NCBI RefSeq assembly: GCF_000761215.1
Contig: NZ_CP009438.1
Location: 3,155,001-3,219,000, forward strand
Direction: 5' to 3'
From: Streptomyces glaucescens
GTDB lineage: Bacteria > Actinomycetota > Actinomycetes > Streptomycetales > Streptomycetaceae
Length of the DNA: 64,000 bases
In this document: positions 46,725 to 55,690 of the stretch, in pieces
Layout of the letters: every line of letters begins with the position of its first letter
Numbering within the stretch: position 1 is the stretch's first letter
Program-made: the position numbers and the translations under genes
Notes under the pieces: generated by a model
The model's database searches: none
What the model was told of the DNA's origin: nothing
What the model saw: the letters and a program-made list of their open reading frames with translations, nothing else

Positions 46725-46736
46725 TGGTCTAGACCA
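46725..46736. promoter_or_regulatory. DasR-type operator (dre) upstream of the peptide transporter
   Basis: TGGTCTAGACCA is a perfect 12-bp palindrome identical to the core of the published DasR responsive element, 214 bp upstream of the POT transporter start. A -35-like TTGACG lies at 46694-46699. DasR is the GntR-family GlcNAc-responsive regulator of Streptomyces. The rest of the 519-bp gap 46431-46949 holds no gene that I can support. Confidence 0.65.
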
Positions 46737-46949
46737 TTTCTGGACCGGCCTCGAAAGGAATGACCTGTGGCCGGGCCCTGCGCGCAGCGACGCGCGCGGG
46801 GCGTGGATCCCGGTGGACTCCGTCCGCCGCTCCGTGATCCGGAGCGGAAGACCCCTGGGCGTGGGGCGGACGGTTCGATCGTGCCGGTGCCGGCTCCCCC
46901 ACCGGGCGCGCAACGCTCCAACCGCGCGTCCCGACAGCAAGGAACGACC

Positions 46950-48443
46950 ATGGCGTCCAGCCTGACGAAGGACTCGGCCCGACCGGGCACCCCCGGTTCC
47001 GACAGGACCTTCTTCGGCCACCCCCGCGGACTGGCCACTCTCTTCATGACCGAGATGTGGGAGCGTTTCTCCTACTACGGCATGAGGGCACTGCTCCCCC
47101 TGTACCTGGTCGCCCCCGCGGGGCTCGGCCTGGACGCCGGCACGGCGATCGCCATCTACTCCGTCTACGTCTCGACGGTGTACCTGCTGGCGATGCCCGG
47201 CGGCTGGTTCGGTGACCGCGTCTGGGGTCCCCGCAAGACGGTCGCGATCGCGGGCTCGGTCATCATGGCCGGCCACCTGGTCCTGGCACTGCCCACCGCG
47301 GGCACCTTCTACTTCGGCCTGCTGCTGGTCGCCATCGGCTCCGGCCTGCTGAAGTCCAACATCTCGACCATGGTGGGCCACCTCTACGACGGCCCGGCCG
47401 ACCCGCGCCGCGACGGCGGCTTCACGGTCTTCTACATGGGCATCAACCTCGGTGCCTTCGCCGCGCCGCTGGTCATCGGCACCGTCGGCCAGAAGGTCAA
47501 CTGGCACCTCGGCTTCGCCCTGGCCGCGCTCGGCATGGCGCTCGGCCTGGTCCAGTTCCTGATCGGCAGCCGCAACCTGTCGGACCGCTCCAGCGTCGTC
47601 CCGAAGCCGCTGAGCACCGAGGAGCGCAACTCCACGCTGCGCAAGGCCATGATCTGGATGCTGATCGCGGCCGTCTTCTACACGATCGTCGTCGCCACCG
47701 GCCACTACACCCTGAACTGGGTGATGGTCCCGCTGATGGTCATCGGCCTGGTCGTCCCCGTCACCGTCCTCGCGCGCATTAAGCGCGACAAGGAGCTGAC
47801 CGGCGTCGAGCAGTCCAAGGTCTCCGGCTACATCTGGTTCTTCGTCGCCGCGGCCGTCTTCTGGATGATCTACGACCAGGGCGGCTCGACCCTGTCGATC
47901 TTCGCGGACGACCACGTCGACAACCACGTCTTCGGCTGGGAGTTCCCGGTCTCCTGGTTCCAGTCGGTCAACCCCGTCCTGGTGATGGCGCTGGCCCCGG
48001 TCTTCGCCACGATCTGGCTGTCCCTCGCCCGCCGCGGCAAGGAGCCGAGCACGATCGTCAAGTTCGCCGGCGGTCTGGTCCTGGTCGGCATCTCCTTCTT
48101 CGTCTTCCTGCTGCCGCTGGTGGCGGCGGACGGCGGCAAGGTCTCGCCGTGGTGGATCGTGCTGATCTACTTCTGCCAGACGACCGGTGAGCTGATGCTC
48201 TCCCCGGTGGGTCTGTCGGTGACCACGAAGATGGCCCCGGCCAAGTACGCGTCGCAGATGATGGGCGTCTGGTTCCTCGCGGTCACCGCGGGCGACGCCG
48301 TCACCGGCCTGCTGTCCACCTACGGCGTCGACCTCAACAAGACCGGCGTCGTGGCCGCCGAGGCCGCCCTCGCGGTGCTCGCCGGTGTCGCGGTGTGGAT
48401 GTACCGCAAGAGCGTGAAGCAGCTCATGGGCGACGTCCGCTGA
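46950..48443 (+). CDS. POT/PTR family proton-dependent oligopeptide transporter
   Basis: A 497-residue proton-coupled di/tripeptide symporter. The signature MTEMWERFSYYGMRALLPLY contains the ExxERFxYY motif of TM1; GLLKSNISTMVGHLY and FTVFYMGINLGAF are the two PTR family signatures. About fourteen hydrophobic helices are visible, with a hydrophilic linker near residues 210-225. ATG at 46950 has AAGGA five to six bases upstream. The upstream DasR-type site suggests control by GlcNAc-derived signals. A 38-bp palindromic terminator follows. Confidence 0.93.
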   Translation: MASSLTKDSARPGTPGSDRTFFGHPRGLATLFMTEMWERFSYYGMRALLPLYLVAPAGLGLDAGTAIAIYSVYVSTVYLLAMPGGWFGDRVWGPRKTVAIAGSVIMAGHLVLALPTAGTFYFGLLLVAIGSGLLKSNISTMVGHLYDGPADPRRDGGFTVFYMGINLGAFAAPLVIGTVGQKVNWHLGFALAALGMALGLVQFLIGSRNLSDRSSVVPKPLSTEERNSTLRKAMIWMLIAAVFYTIVVATGHYTLNWVMVPLMVIGLVVPVTVLARIKRDKELTGVEQSKVSGYIWFFVAAAVFWMIYDQGGSTLSIFADDHVDNHVFGWEFPVSWFQSVNPVLVMALAPVFATIWLSLARRGKEPSTIVKFAGGLVLVGISFFVFLLPLVAADGGKVSPWWIVLIYFCQTTGELMLSPVGLSVTTKMAPAKYASQMMGVWFLAVTAGDAVTGLLSTYGVDLNKTGVVAAEAALAVLAGVAVWMYRKSVKQLMGDVR

Positions 48444-48463
48444 CGCGGCTCCCGGGCTGACAC

Positions 48464-48501
48464 GAGAGGGCCACCGCGCCGGCCGGCGCGGTGGCCCTCT
48501 C
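48464..48501. terminator. 38-bp palindromic terminator
   Basis: A perfect inverted repeat with 19-nt arms (GAGAGGGCCACCGCGCCGG and its complement) starts 21 bp beyond the transporter stop and faces the convergent anti-sigma gene. Confidence 0.9.
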
Positions 48502-48718
48502 CTCGTTCTCGCCGTCGGTTCGCCGGGGCGCGGGGGAGGAGAGCGCGCCGGCACGGCGGGCCGGGTCAAGGGGGATGTGAAGCGCTGTCGCACGTGGGGG
48601 GAGCAGGGCGAGTGCGGCGTGACCGCGGGTCACCGGAGTCATCCGCGGCGCCCACGGCACCCACGGCCCGTGGCTCTCCGACGGGCTCGGGCGGTGCGCC
48701 CGGGGTGCAGCCGGTCCG

Positions 48719-48870
48719 AGTGCGCCCGAGGCGGTCCCGCTCGCGGGTGCGTCCCGGAGCGTGCCCGAGGCGTCGGACGTCGGACCGTCCGGGTGCGCCA
48801 GGAGGGTCGACCCGTCCGCGGGCGCCCGACGGGACAGCCCGTACAAGTGCGCCCGAGGCGGTCCCGCTCG
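48719..48870. repeat. 25-bp direct repeat in a 380-bp gene-free spacer
   Basis: The same 25 bp (starting AGTGCGCCCGAGGCGG) occur at 48719-48743 and 48846-48870, one copy ending next to the stop of the anti-sigma gene. The whole 48502-48880 spacer is filled with degenerate GTGCGCCCG/GTCCG motifs and has no convincing ORF. Confidence 0.65.
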
Positions 48871-48880
48871 GTCGGAGGAG

Positions 48881-49402
48881 CTACGCCGGAGCGCCCAGCT
48901 CCGCCCAGACGGTCTTGCCGGCGACCCCCGGCGTGCGCACGACGCCCCAGTCCAGGCAGAGCCGCTGCACGATGAACATGCCGTGGCCGCCGGGCCGGCC
49001 CGCGCGGTGCGGGGTGCGCGGGGCGGGCTGGCCGGTGCCCCGGTCGGTGACCTCGATCCGGATCACCTTGTTGTCGCAGGAGATGCCCATCTCGTCGGGC
49101 CCCTCGGCGTGCAGGCAGGCGTTGGTGACCAGCTCGGAGACGACGAGCAGCACGTCCTCCGCGGCGGCCCGCTGGTCCGCGCTCTCGGCCGGGAGCCAGC
49201 CCCAGGCGTACAGCGCCTGGCGGGCGAAATCCCGGGCCATGGGCACGACCCCGGCCGCACCGGCCAGGCTGAGCCTGCGAACCTCACGTCCCTGCGAAGA
49301 GACGGGCACGCCGCCGCCCTCCGATGCCCCCACCGACGCCCCGGAAGCGCCGCTGGGCTCCGGGCCGCGGTCGCCCGGCGGGTAGGGCCGGGTGGTGCTC
49401 AT
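48881..49402 (-). CDS. RsbW/SpoIIAB-type ATP-binding anti-sigma factor
   Basis: A 173-residue histidine-kinase-like ATPase of the anti-sigma family. The N box VVSELVTNACLHA, the EVTDRGTGQPAP segment and the G box PGGHGMFIVQRLC are present. Streptomyces proteins of this type bind a SigB/F-family factor or phosphorylate a STAS antagonist. The N-terminal 50 residues are disordered. ATG at 49402 has GAGGTGA seven bases upstream, immediately after a tract of TGAATYGG-like repeats. The adjacent STAS gene and divergent sigma gene form the matching set; in S. coelicolor a sigI locus has this kind of partners. Confidence 0.88.
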   Translation of the reverse strand: MSTTRPYPPGDRGPEPSGASGASVGASEGGGVPVSSQGREVRRLSLAGAAGVVPMARDFARQALYAWGWLPAESADQRAAAEDVLLVVSELVTNACLHAEGPDEMGISCDNKVIRIEVTDRGTGQPAPRTPHRAGRPGGHGMFIVQRLCLDWGVVRTPGVAGKTVWAELGAPA

Positions 49403-49408
49403 CAGCGC

Positions 49409-49442
49409 TTCACCTCACCGATTCACCAATTCACGATTCAAG
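49409..49442 (-). repeat. short iterated motif in the leader of the anti-sigma gene
   Basis: Read on the minus strand, TGAATCG, TGAATTGG, TGAATCGG, TGAGG and TGAAG follow each other at about 8-bp spacing, ending in the ribosome-binding site. Confidence 0.5.
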
Positions 49443-49573
49443 AATTCCTTACGAGCGCCGAACCAGAAGGTCTCCTGCCCGACCGGACCGGAGGGACACC
49501 CCTTGTTTTCGGCGCGCACAGTACGCACCCGTTTCCGGCACACTCCGGACACCGACGGGTCACGATCGGCCGC

Positions 49574-49957
49574 TCAGCCGTCGTCGCCGGCGCCCGACAG
49601 CGCGGCCTCGAGGGTGTCGTGGACGGTGAAGACCGCCTCGGCACCGGTGATCTCGAAGACGCGCGCCACTACCGGCTGCATCGCGGCGAGGTGCACTCCG
49701 CCGCCCGCGGCTTCCGCCTTGAGGCGGGCGCCGAGCAGCACGTTCAGGCCTGTGGAGTCGCAGAACTCCAGCCGTGAGCAGTCGACGACCAGCCGGCTGA
49801 AGCCCTTGGCGAGGCATTCCTCCAGTGGTTCGCGCAACAGGTCGGCGGTGTGGTGATCGAGCTCACCCGCCGGAGTCACAACGGCACTGGAGCCCGTTTC
49901 CCGCACCTCCACCAGAAGCCGGCCCGACTGTGCGCTGCCGACCGTCCCGTGGTCCAT
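49574..49957 (-). CDS. STAS-domain anti-anti-sigma factor
   Basis: A 127-residue anti-sigma antagonist. The STAS domain includes VVTPAGELDHHTADLLREPL and the phosphorylation site LEFCDSTGLNVLLG, with Ser68 as the conserved acceptor. When unphosphorylated it should bind the RsbW-type protein encoded just downstream and free the sigma factor. ATG at 49957 has GGAGAG about eight bases upstream; in-frame sequence back to 50164 has no support. The sigma gene starts 251 bp away on the other strand, so all three genes probably act as one partner-switching module. Confidence 0.9.
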   Translation of the reverse strand: MDHGTVGSAQSGRLLVEVRETGSSAVVTPAGELDHHTADLLREPLEECLAKGFSRLVVDCSRLEFCDSTGLNVLLGARLKAEAAGGGVHLAAMQPVVARVFEITGAEAVFTVHDTLEAALSGAGDDG

Positions 49958-50208
49958 GCCGTCTCTCTCCCGAGGTCGTGGCTGCTGACTGAGTTCGCCC
50001 TCGAACACTACGCCTTCCCCACACTCTTCGACAGCCGAACATTCGAGCAAAACGGACATTATACCAGGAATCGCACTTGCGGTCGGCTCGGGGTAACGGG
50101 TAGGGCTAGTAAGGACACGTACCCGACACGGCCGGCTTTGGAGGCGCCGCACACCGCAGTGCACGTACTGGCTTCGGCAGCCATATGCCGAGAACGATGG
50201 AGGACATC

Positions 50209-51102
50209 ATGTCACCCCGGCTCGACGCCTCGCATACCCCTCAGGCGACGTCGACATCCCTTCCGGAACATCTGGATCCCATCGCCCCCGACGGCGCCCT
50301 CACCGGACTCCCGGAGATCCCCCCGTACGACGAAGTGGCCCCCGAGGACGCCCGGGCCCTGTCGAAGACCCTCTTCCGGCGGCTGGAGACGCTGGAGGAA
50401 GGCACCCACGAGTACTCGTACGTCCGCAACACGCTCGTCGAACTCAACCTCGCCCTGGTCAAGTTCGCCGCCTCCCGGTTCCGCTCCCGCAGCGAGCCGA
50501 TGGAGGACATCGTCCAGGTCGGCACGATCGGCCTGATCAAGGCGATCGACCGCTTCGAACTCAGTCGTGGCGTCGAGTTCCCGACCTTCGCCATGCCAAC
50601 CATCATCGGCGAGATCAAGCGGTTCTTCCGCGACACCTCGTGGTCCGTGCGCGTCCCGCGCAGGCTCCAGGAGCTCCGGCTCGACCTGGCCAGGGCCGGG
50701 GACGAGCTCGCCCAGCAGCTGGACCGCTCCCCCACCGTCGCCGAACTGGCCGAACGGCTCGGCATCTCGCACGACGAGGTCGTCGAGGGCATGGCCGCGT
50801 CCAACGCGTACACCGCCTCCTCGCTGGACGCCCAGCCCGAGGAGGACGACACCGAGGGCACCCTCGCGGACCGCATCGGCTACGAGGACCACGGCCTCGA
50901 AGGCATCGAGTACGTCGAGTCCCTGAAGCCGCTGATCGCCGAGCTCGCGCCCCGCGACCGGACGATCCTCTCGCTGCGGTTCGTCGCCGGGATGACCCAG
51001 TCGGAGATCGGCGAGGAGCTGGGCATCTCGCAGATGCACGTCTCGCGGCTGCTGTCGCGGACGCTGGGGCGGCTGCGCAAGGCGCTGACGGTCGAGGAGT
51101 GA
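50209..51102 (+). CDS. SigB/SigF-family sigma factor (SigI-like)
   Basis: A 297-residue group 3 sigma factor. Region 2 reads NLALVKFAASRFRSRSEPMEDIVQVGTIGLIKAIDRFE; region 2.4-3 includes FPTFAMPTIIGEIKRFFRD; region 3 begins SWSVRVPRRLQELR; region 4 contains RDRTILSLRFVAGMTQSEIGEELGISQMHVSRLLSR. This is the stress/development SigB-F-H class of Streptomyces. ATG at 50209 lies four bases after GGAGGA; the ATG codons at 50185 and 50197 lack a site. Its divergent STAS and anti-sigma neighbours suggest the sigI locus, but the name is by context only. Confidence 0.9.
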   Translation: MSPRLDASHTPQATSTSLPEHLDPIAPDGALTGLPEIPPYDEVAPEDARALSKTLFRRLETLEEGTHEYSYVRNTLVELNLALVKFAASRFRSRSEPMEDIVQVGTIGLIKAIDRFELSRGVEFPTFAMPTIIGEIKRFFRDTSWSVRVPRRLQELRLDLARAGDELAQQLDRSPTVAELAERLGISHDEVVEGMAASNAYTASSLDAQPEEDDTEGTLADRIGYEDHGLEGIEYVESLKPLIAELAPRDRTILSLRFVAGMTQSEIGEELGISQMHVSRLLSRTLGRLRKALTVEE

Positions 51103-51238
51103 CCGTCCTGGAGGGGCCCGCCCTTCTGGTTACCCGCGGAAACTCTTTCCCCGCAGGCCCCCTTCCTCCACTATGAGCCGTCATACCCGCCGGTAGGTCG
51201 GAACACCGGCGGGTCGGACGGCTGCGAGGAGGCGGCGG

Positions 51239-52765
51239 ATGGAGCCGGGCCACGACCACGCGGGGACGTCCGACGCACGGCTCACGGACCTGCTGCGCGG
51301 CGCCACCGCCGGCGCCTACCCGGCCCTGCGGGAACTGCGCGCCCGCCACTTCGAGTCCGTCCTCGCCTACGCCCGGCTCTGCGCCGCGGGCGAGTCGGCG
51401 GCCCGCCTGCTCGCCGCGCACGCCTTCACCGTGGCCGCCCGCGAGGCGGCCCGGGGCACCGGGCCGGTGCTGCCCTGGCGGCACCGGCTGCTGCTGCTCA
51501 CCGCCCGGCTGGCCGGGGAATGGGCTACCGGTGAGCGCTCCGCCGGACTCGACCCCGGGCTGCTCCTCGTCCAGCGCATGGCGGGCCCCGGCGGCCCGGT
51601 CCCGCCCCTGCTGGGCGCGTTCCGCTCGCTGCCGCCCCGCACCCGGGGCATCCTCTGGTACGCGGTCGTCGAGCGGGAGGACGACGAGACGACCGCGACC
51701 CTGCTCGGCGTCTCCCGCCAGGAAGTCGCCCACGGCCGCGACGCGGCCCTCGCGGAGCTGGGCCGGGCCTGCCTGGACGCCCGCCTCGCCGCCTCGGACG
51801 ACCCGAGCTGCCGGGCCTTCCGGCGGCTCATCGAAGCGGCCGTACGGCCCCCCTCGCCCCGTCCCAGCCGCGATCTCGACGCCCACCGGGCGGTGTGCGC
51901 GCACTGCGCGACGGCCTACGAGGAACTGTCGAACCTGCGCGACTCGCCCGGCACGGCGCTGGCGGAGGGGCTGCTGCCCTGGGCGGGCACGGCCTACGCC
52001 ACCCGCGCCCGGCAGGACGCCGCCCCGGCCCCCGCCCCGGCCTGGCCGCCGTCCCGCCGCCGCCTCGCCCTGACCTCGGCCGCCCTCGGGGTGGCCCTGG
52101 TGCCCCTGCTGCTCCTGCTGCTGTCGCCCGGCGAGAGCGGGCCGCAGCGCGCTGCGGGGCCCCGCAGCCCGGCGGGCACCCCGCCGCTCCCGGCCGCTCC
52201 GCCGCCGGTGACGATCACGGCCACGGCGACCCGGACGGTGACCCCGGCGCCCGCCGGCCCACCGCCGGCCGCCGCCTCGCCCGCTCCCCCGCGCACTCCC
52301 GCGCCGACGCGCACGCCCCGGCCGACACGGCGGCCCACGCCGCCCCCGGCCCGCCCGCCCGGCGGGACACCCGCCCAGGTGGTGAACGCCGCCTCCGGAC
52401 GCTGTCTGGACATCCGGGACGGCGTCATGGACAACGGCACGGACGTCGTCACCGCCCCGTGCTCCACCGCGGCCCGCACCCAGATCTGGCGCGTCGACGC
52501 CTGGTGGGGGGTGCTGCGGTCGGCCGCCGATCCGGAGTACTGCCTGGACAGCCGGGGGTCGGTGGACCGGGGCGTGGGCATCTGGACCTGCTCCTCCGTG
52601 ACCGGCCGCAACGGCCGCAACCTGCGGTTCACGGTGGACGGACACGGGGTGGTCCGCCCGGAGATCGCGCCGGACCACGCGGTGACCCCGGCCGGCGGCG
52701 GGGGCCTGGCACTGCTGCCGGACGAGGGGCGGACGGACCAGCGGTGGCGTGCCGGGGCCGGCTGA
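51239..52765 (+). CDS. sigma-like/zinc-motif/transmembrane/ricin-lectin fusion protein
   Basis: A 508-residue multidomain protein. Residues about 12-75 resemble ECF sigma region 2 (ARHFESVLAYARL), and 128-180 resemble region 4 (LPPRTRGILWYAVVEREDDETTATLLGVSRQEV). An anti-sigma-type zinc motif H216-x3-C220-x2-C223 (AHRAVCAHC) follows. Residues 276-296 form one membrane helix; 303-385 are Pro/Thr-rich; 385-508 are a ricin-type beta-trefoil (SGRCLDIRDGVMDNGT, then QIWRV, CLDSRG, RWRAG). It reads as a transmembrane carbohydrate-sensing regulator whose DNA-binding part stays tethered to the membrane. ATG at 51239 follows GAGGAGG. Confidence 0.88.
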   Translation: MEPGHDHAGTSDARLTDLLRGATAGAYPALRELRARHFESVLAYARLCAAGESAARLLAAHAFTVAAREAARGTGPVLPWRHRLLLLTARLAGEWATGERSAGLDPGLLLVQRMAGPGGPVPPLLGAFRSLPPRTRGILWYAVVEREDDETTATLLGVSRQEVAHGRDAALAELGRACLDARLAASDDPSCRAFRRLIEAAVRPPSPRPSRDLDAHRAVCAHCATAYEELSNLRDSPGTALAEGLLPWAGTAYATRARQDAAPAPAPAWPPSRRRLALTSAALGVALVPLLLLLLSPGESGPQRAAGPRSPAGTPPLPAAPPPVTITATATRTVTPAPAGPPPAAASPAPPRTPAPTRTPRPTRRPTPPPARPPGGTPAQVVNAASGRCLDIRDGVMDNGTDVVTAPCSTAARTQIWRVDAWWGVLRSAADPEYCLDSRGSVDRGVGIWTCSSVTGRNGRNLRFTVDGHGVVRPEIAPDHAVTPAGGGGLALLPDEGRTDQRWRAGAG

Positions 52766-52784
52766 CGGGACCACTGTGTGCGAG

Positions 52785-52990
52785 CGGCGCGGCAGGACCG
52801 CCGGGTGCGACGCGGGGCGGGACCGCCAGGTACGACCCGCGCGGCAGGACCGCCGGATGCGACGCGCGGCAGGACCGCCAGGCGCGACCGCGCGGCGGGA
52901 CCGCCAGGTACGACCAGCACTGCGGGACCGGCGGGTGCGACCGGCACGGCGCAACCGCCAGGTACGACCAGCGGGGGCGGGACCGCCTCA
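52785..52990. repeat. intergenic minisatellite, about eight 26-bp units
   Basis: About eight imperfect copies of a roughly 26-bp unit (core GGCAGGACCGCCAGGTACGAC) fill most of the 283-bp gap between the convergent lectin-fusion and hutI genes. No gene or clear terminator is visible there. Confidence 0.85.
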
Positions 52991-53048
52991 AGGTCGGAGG
53001 CGCGGGCCGGCCGCCCCGCCGCGCCCCCGCGCCCGGTCGCCGGTCGTC

Positions 53049-54263
53049 TCAGACCACTCGGACGCCGCGCCGCCACACTCCGGCGACCAGGGGCACGCCC
53101 GGGCGGTAGGCCAGGTGGACGTGGCTCGGGGCGTCGAGGAGGACCAGGTCGGCGCGGGCGCCCGGGGTGAGGCGGCCGATGTCGGTGCGGCGCAGGGCCC
53201 GGGCGCCGCCCGCTGTGGCCGACCAGACCGCCTCGTCGGGCGTCATGCCCATGTCCCGGACGGCCAGGGCGACGCAGAACGGGACCGACGAGGTGAAGGA
53301 CGAGCCCGGGTTGCAGTCCGTGGACAGGGCGACGGTCACTCCGGCGTCCAGCAGGCGGCGGGCGTCGGGCCACTCGGCGCGGGTGGAGAACTCGGCGCCG
53401 GGCAGCAGGGTGGCGACCGTGCGGCCGCTCGCGAGCGCGTCGACGTCGGCGGCCGTCAGATGGGTGCAGTGGTCGGCGCTGGCCGCGTCCAGCTCGACGG
53501 CGAGCTGCACACCCGGGCCGTACGAGAGCTGGTTGGCGTGGATCCGGGGGTGCAGGCCCTTCGCCCGGCCCGCGGTCAGGATCGCCCGCGCCTGGTCGCC
53601 GTCGAAGGCGCCCTTCTCGCAGAACACGTCGATCCAGCGGGCGTGCGGCGCGCAGGCGTCCAGCATCTCGCCGGTGACCAGGGCGACATAACCGGCCGGG
53701 TCGTCGGCGTGGTCCGGAGGGACGATGTGGGCGCCGAGGTAGGTGACCTCGTCGGTGTGGGCGGCGGCGATCCGCAGGGCGCGGGCCTCGTCCGCGACGG
53801 TCAGGCCGTAGCCCGACTTGGTCTCGAAGGTCGTGGTGCCCTGGCGCAGCGCCTCGGCGAGGTGGCGGGTGAGGTTCGCCTCCAGTTCCGCGTCGGTGGC
53901 GGCCCGGGTGGCGGCGACCGTGGTGCGGATCCCGCCCGCGCTGTAGGGGCGCCCCGACATCCGGGCGTTGAACTCCTCGGTCCGGTCGCCCGCGAAGACC
54001 AGGTGGGAGTGGGAGTCGACGAACCCGGGCAGGACCGCCCGGCCGGCGGCGTCGACCCGATTGTCAGTGGCGGGTGCTTTGCTGGCTTCACCGGTCCACA
54101 CGACGCGGTCGCCTTCGATGACGACGGCCGCGTCCCGGACCAGTCCGAGGGGGGAACCGTCACCGAGGGAGGGGTCGTTGGTGACCAGGGCGGCGATGTT
54201 GGTGATGAGCGTGCTGGCGGTGCTCGCGGAATGGGCGGGGCTGACGGTCGTCGCGTTGCTCAT
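53049..54263 (-). CDS. hutI: imidazolonepropionase
   Basis: A 404-residue metal-dependent amidohydrolase that opens 4-imidazolone-5-propanoate to N-formimidoyl-L-glutamate in histidine degradation. The metal site begins with [15 protein letters not shown] and continues with [10 protein letters not shown] and the Asp in [14 protein letters not shown]. Length is normal for the family. ATG at 54263 has AAGGA five bases upstream. It is last in the minus-strand hut operon, 80 bp after hutF. The disordered first 25 residues are unusual but not contradictory. Confidence 0.95.
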   Translation of the reverse strand: MSNATTVSPAHSASTASTLITNIAALVTNDPSLGDGSPLGLVRDAAVVIEGDRVVWTGEASKAPATDNRVDAAGRAVLPGFVDSHSHLVFAGDRTEEFNARMSGRPYSAGGIRTTVAATRAATDAELEANLTRHLAEALRQGTTTFETKSGYGLTVADEARALRIAAAHTDEVTYLGAHIVPPDHADDPAGYVALVTGEMLDACAPHARWIDVFCEKGAFDGDQARAILTAGRAKGLHPRIHANQLSYGPGVQLAVELDAASADHCTHLTAADVDALASGRTVATLLPGAEFSTRAEWPDARRLLDAGVTVALSTDCNPGSSFTSSVPFCVALAVRDMGMTPDEAVWSATAGGARALRRTDIGRLTPGARADLVLLDAPSHVHLAYRPGVPLVAGVWRRGVRVV

Positions 54264-54343
54264 GGCGTCCTTGGTGGCCGGGTCGGCGGTGGGATCGGGT
54301 GCGGGGGCGGAGCCGGGCCGCGCGGGTGGGCGGCCCGGGCTCG

Positions 54344-55690
54344 TCAGCGCAGGGCGGCGACGGCGTCCGCGAGGGCTTGCGGCACATCCGGCACCAGGGA
54401 GTGGACCCCGTCCCGCACGACGTGCCGACCTGCCACCACCGTATGCGACACGTCTGCTGCCGACGCGGCGAATACGGCCGTCTCGGCCCCGAGCCGCGGA
54501 AGCGGCCCTGCCGTCCTGACCGAGTCGAGGGCGATCGTCGTGAAGTCGGCGAGCGCTCCGGGCTCCAGGGTGCCCGCCTCGTCCCAGCCGAGCGCCGCGT
54601 GGCCGCCGGCCGAGGCCGCCCGCAGCAGGGCCGCCGCCGTCCAGTGCCCTCGGGTGCGGCTGCGCAGCCGCTCGTTCAGCTCCATCGCCCGCGCCTCCTC
54701 CAGCAGGTCGATGACGGCGTGGCTGTCGGAGCCGAGGCACAGCGGGGAGCCCTCGTCGCGCAGGGCCACGGCGGGGCCGATGCCGTCGGCGAGGTCCCGT
54801 TCGGTCGTCGGGCACATGCAGGTGCCGGTGCCGCTGCCGCCGATGAGCGAGATGTCCTCGGCGGTGAGGTGGGTGTTGTGGACGCCGGTGGTGCGCGGTC
54901 CGAGCACGCCGTGCCGGGCGAGGAGTTGCGTCGGGGTGCACCCGTGGGCCTCCCGGCAGGCGTCGTTCTCGGCGGTCTGCTCGGACAGGTGCACGTGCAG
55001 CGGGGCCCGCCGCTCCTCGGCCCAGCGTGCCACGGTCGCCAGCTGGGCGGCGGGCACGGCCCGCACGGAGTGGATCGCCGCCCCGATCCGCGCGTGCTCG
55101 CGCTCCTTGAGAAGTGAACAGCGTTCGGCCCAGGCGTCGGCGTCCCCGTCGGAGAAGCGGAGCTGGTGGCGGTCCGGCGGCTGCCCGAAGCCGGAGGAGA
55201 GGTAGGCGGTGTCGAGGAGGGTGATCCGGATGCCTGCTTCGGCGGCGGCCGCGATCAGTGCCTCGCCCATCGCGTTGGGGTCGGCGTAGCGGCTGCCGCC
55301 GGGCGCGTGGTGGACGTAGTGGAACTCGCCCACGGCGGTGATGCCGGCCAGGGCCATCTCGGCGTACACGGCGCGGGCCAGGGCGTGGTAGTTCTCGGGG
55401 GTGAGCCGGTCGGCCGTGGCGTACATGACGTCGCGCCAGGTCCAGAAGGTGCCGCTGCCGGCCTGGACGGCGCCGCGCAGGGCGCGGTGGAAGGCGTGGC
55501 TGTGCGCGTTGGCCAGGCCGGGGAGGGTGAGGCCGCGCAGGACCTCCGCGCCGGGCGGTGGTGTGCCGACACCGGTCCGGACGGCGGTGACGCGCCCGTC
55601 GCCCGTCTCCAGGACCACGCCCGGCTCCACGCGGGTGCCGAGCCAGGCGTGCTCCAGCCAGTAGGCCGTCGTGGTCGTCGCCTTGGTCAC
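54344..55690 (-). CDS. hutF: formimidoylglutamate deiminase
   Basis: A 448-residue amidohydrolase that converts N-formimidoyl-L-glutamate to N-formyl-L-glutamate and ammonia. The metal-binding start is [15 protein letters not shown], followed by [27 protein letters not shown] and [16 protein letters not shown]. The family also includes guanine deaminase and atrazine hydrolase relatives, but location in the hut operon makes hutF most likely. GTG at 55690 overlaps the stop of the upstream amidohydrolase gene (GTGA). HutF implies the five-step route through formylglutamate rather than HutG formiminoglutamase. Confidence 0.92.
   Translation of the reverse strand: MTKATTTTAYWLEHAWLGTRVEPGVVLETGDGRVTAVRTGVGTPPPGAEVLRGLTLPGLANAHSHAFHRALRGAVQAGSGTFWTWRDVMYATADRLTPENYHALARAVYAEMALAGITAVGEFHYVHHAPGGSRYADPNAMGEALIAAAAEAGIRITLLDTAYLSSGFGQPPDRHQLRFSDGDADAWAERCSLLKEREHARIGAAIHSVRAVPAAQLATVARWAEERRAPLHVHLSEQTAENDACREAHGCTPTQLLARHGVLGPRTTGVHNTHLTAEDISLIGGSGTGTCMCPTTERDLADGIGPAVALRDEGSPLCLGSDSHAVIDLLEEARAMELNERLRSRTRGHWTAAALLRAASAGGHAALGWDEAGTLEPGALADFTTIALDSVRTAGPLPRLGAETAVFAASAADVSHTVVAGRHVVRDGVHSLVPDVPQALADAVAALR

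Noticed and set aside
46740..46752. Second DasR half-site (TGGACC) next to the dre
   Set aside because: Only six bases match, with no palindromic partner.
48594..49385. Plus-strand coding frame across 48.6-49.4 kb
   Set aside because: It runs through repetitive spacer and antisense to a well-supported anti-sigma gene; no protein family resemblance.
52785..52990. CRISPR array
   Set aside because: Units are about 26 bp, contiguous, without unique spacers, and no cas gene is present; this is a minisatellite.
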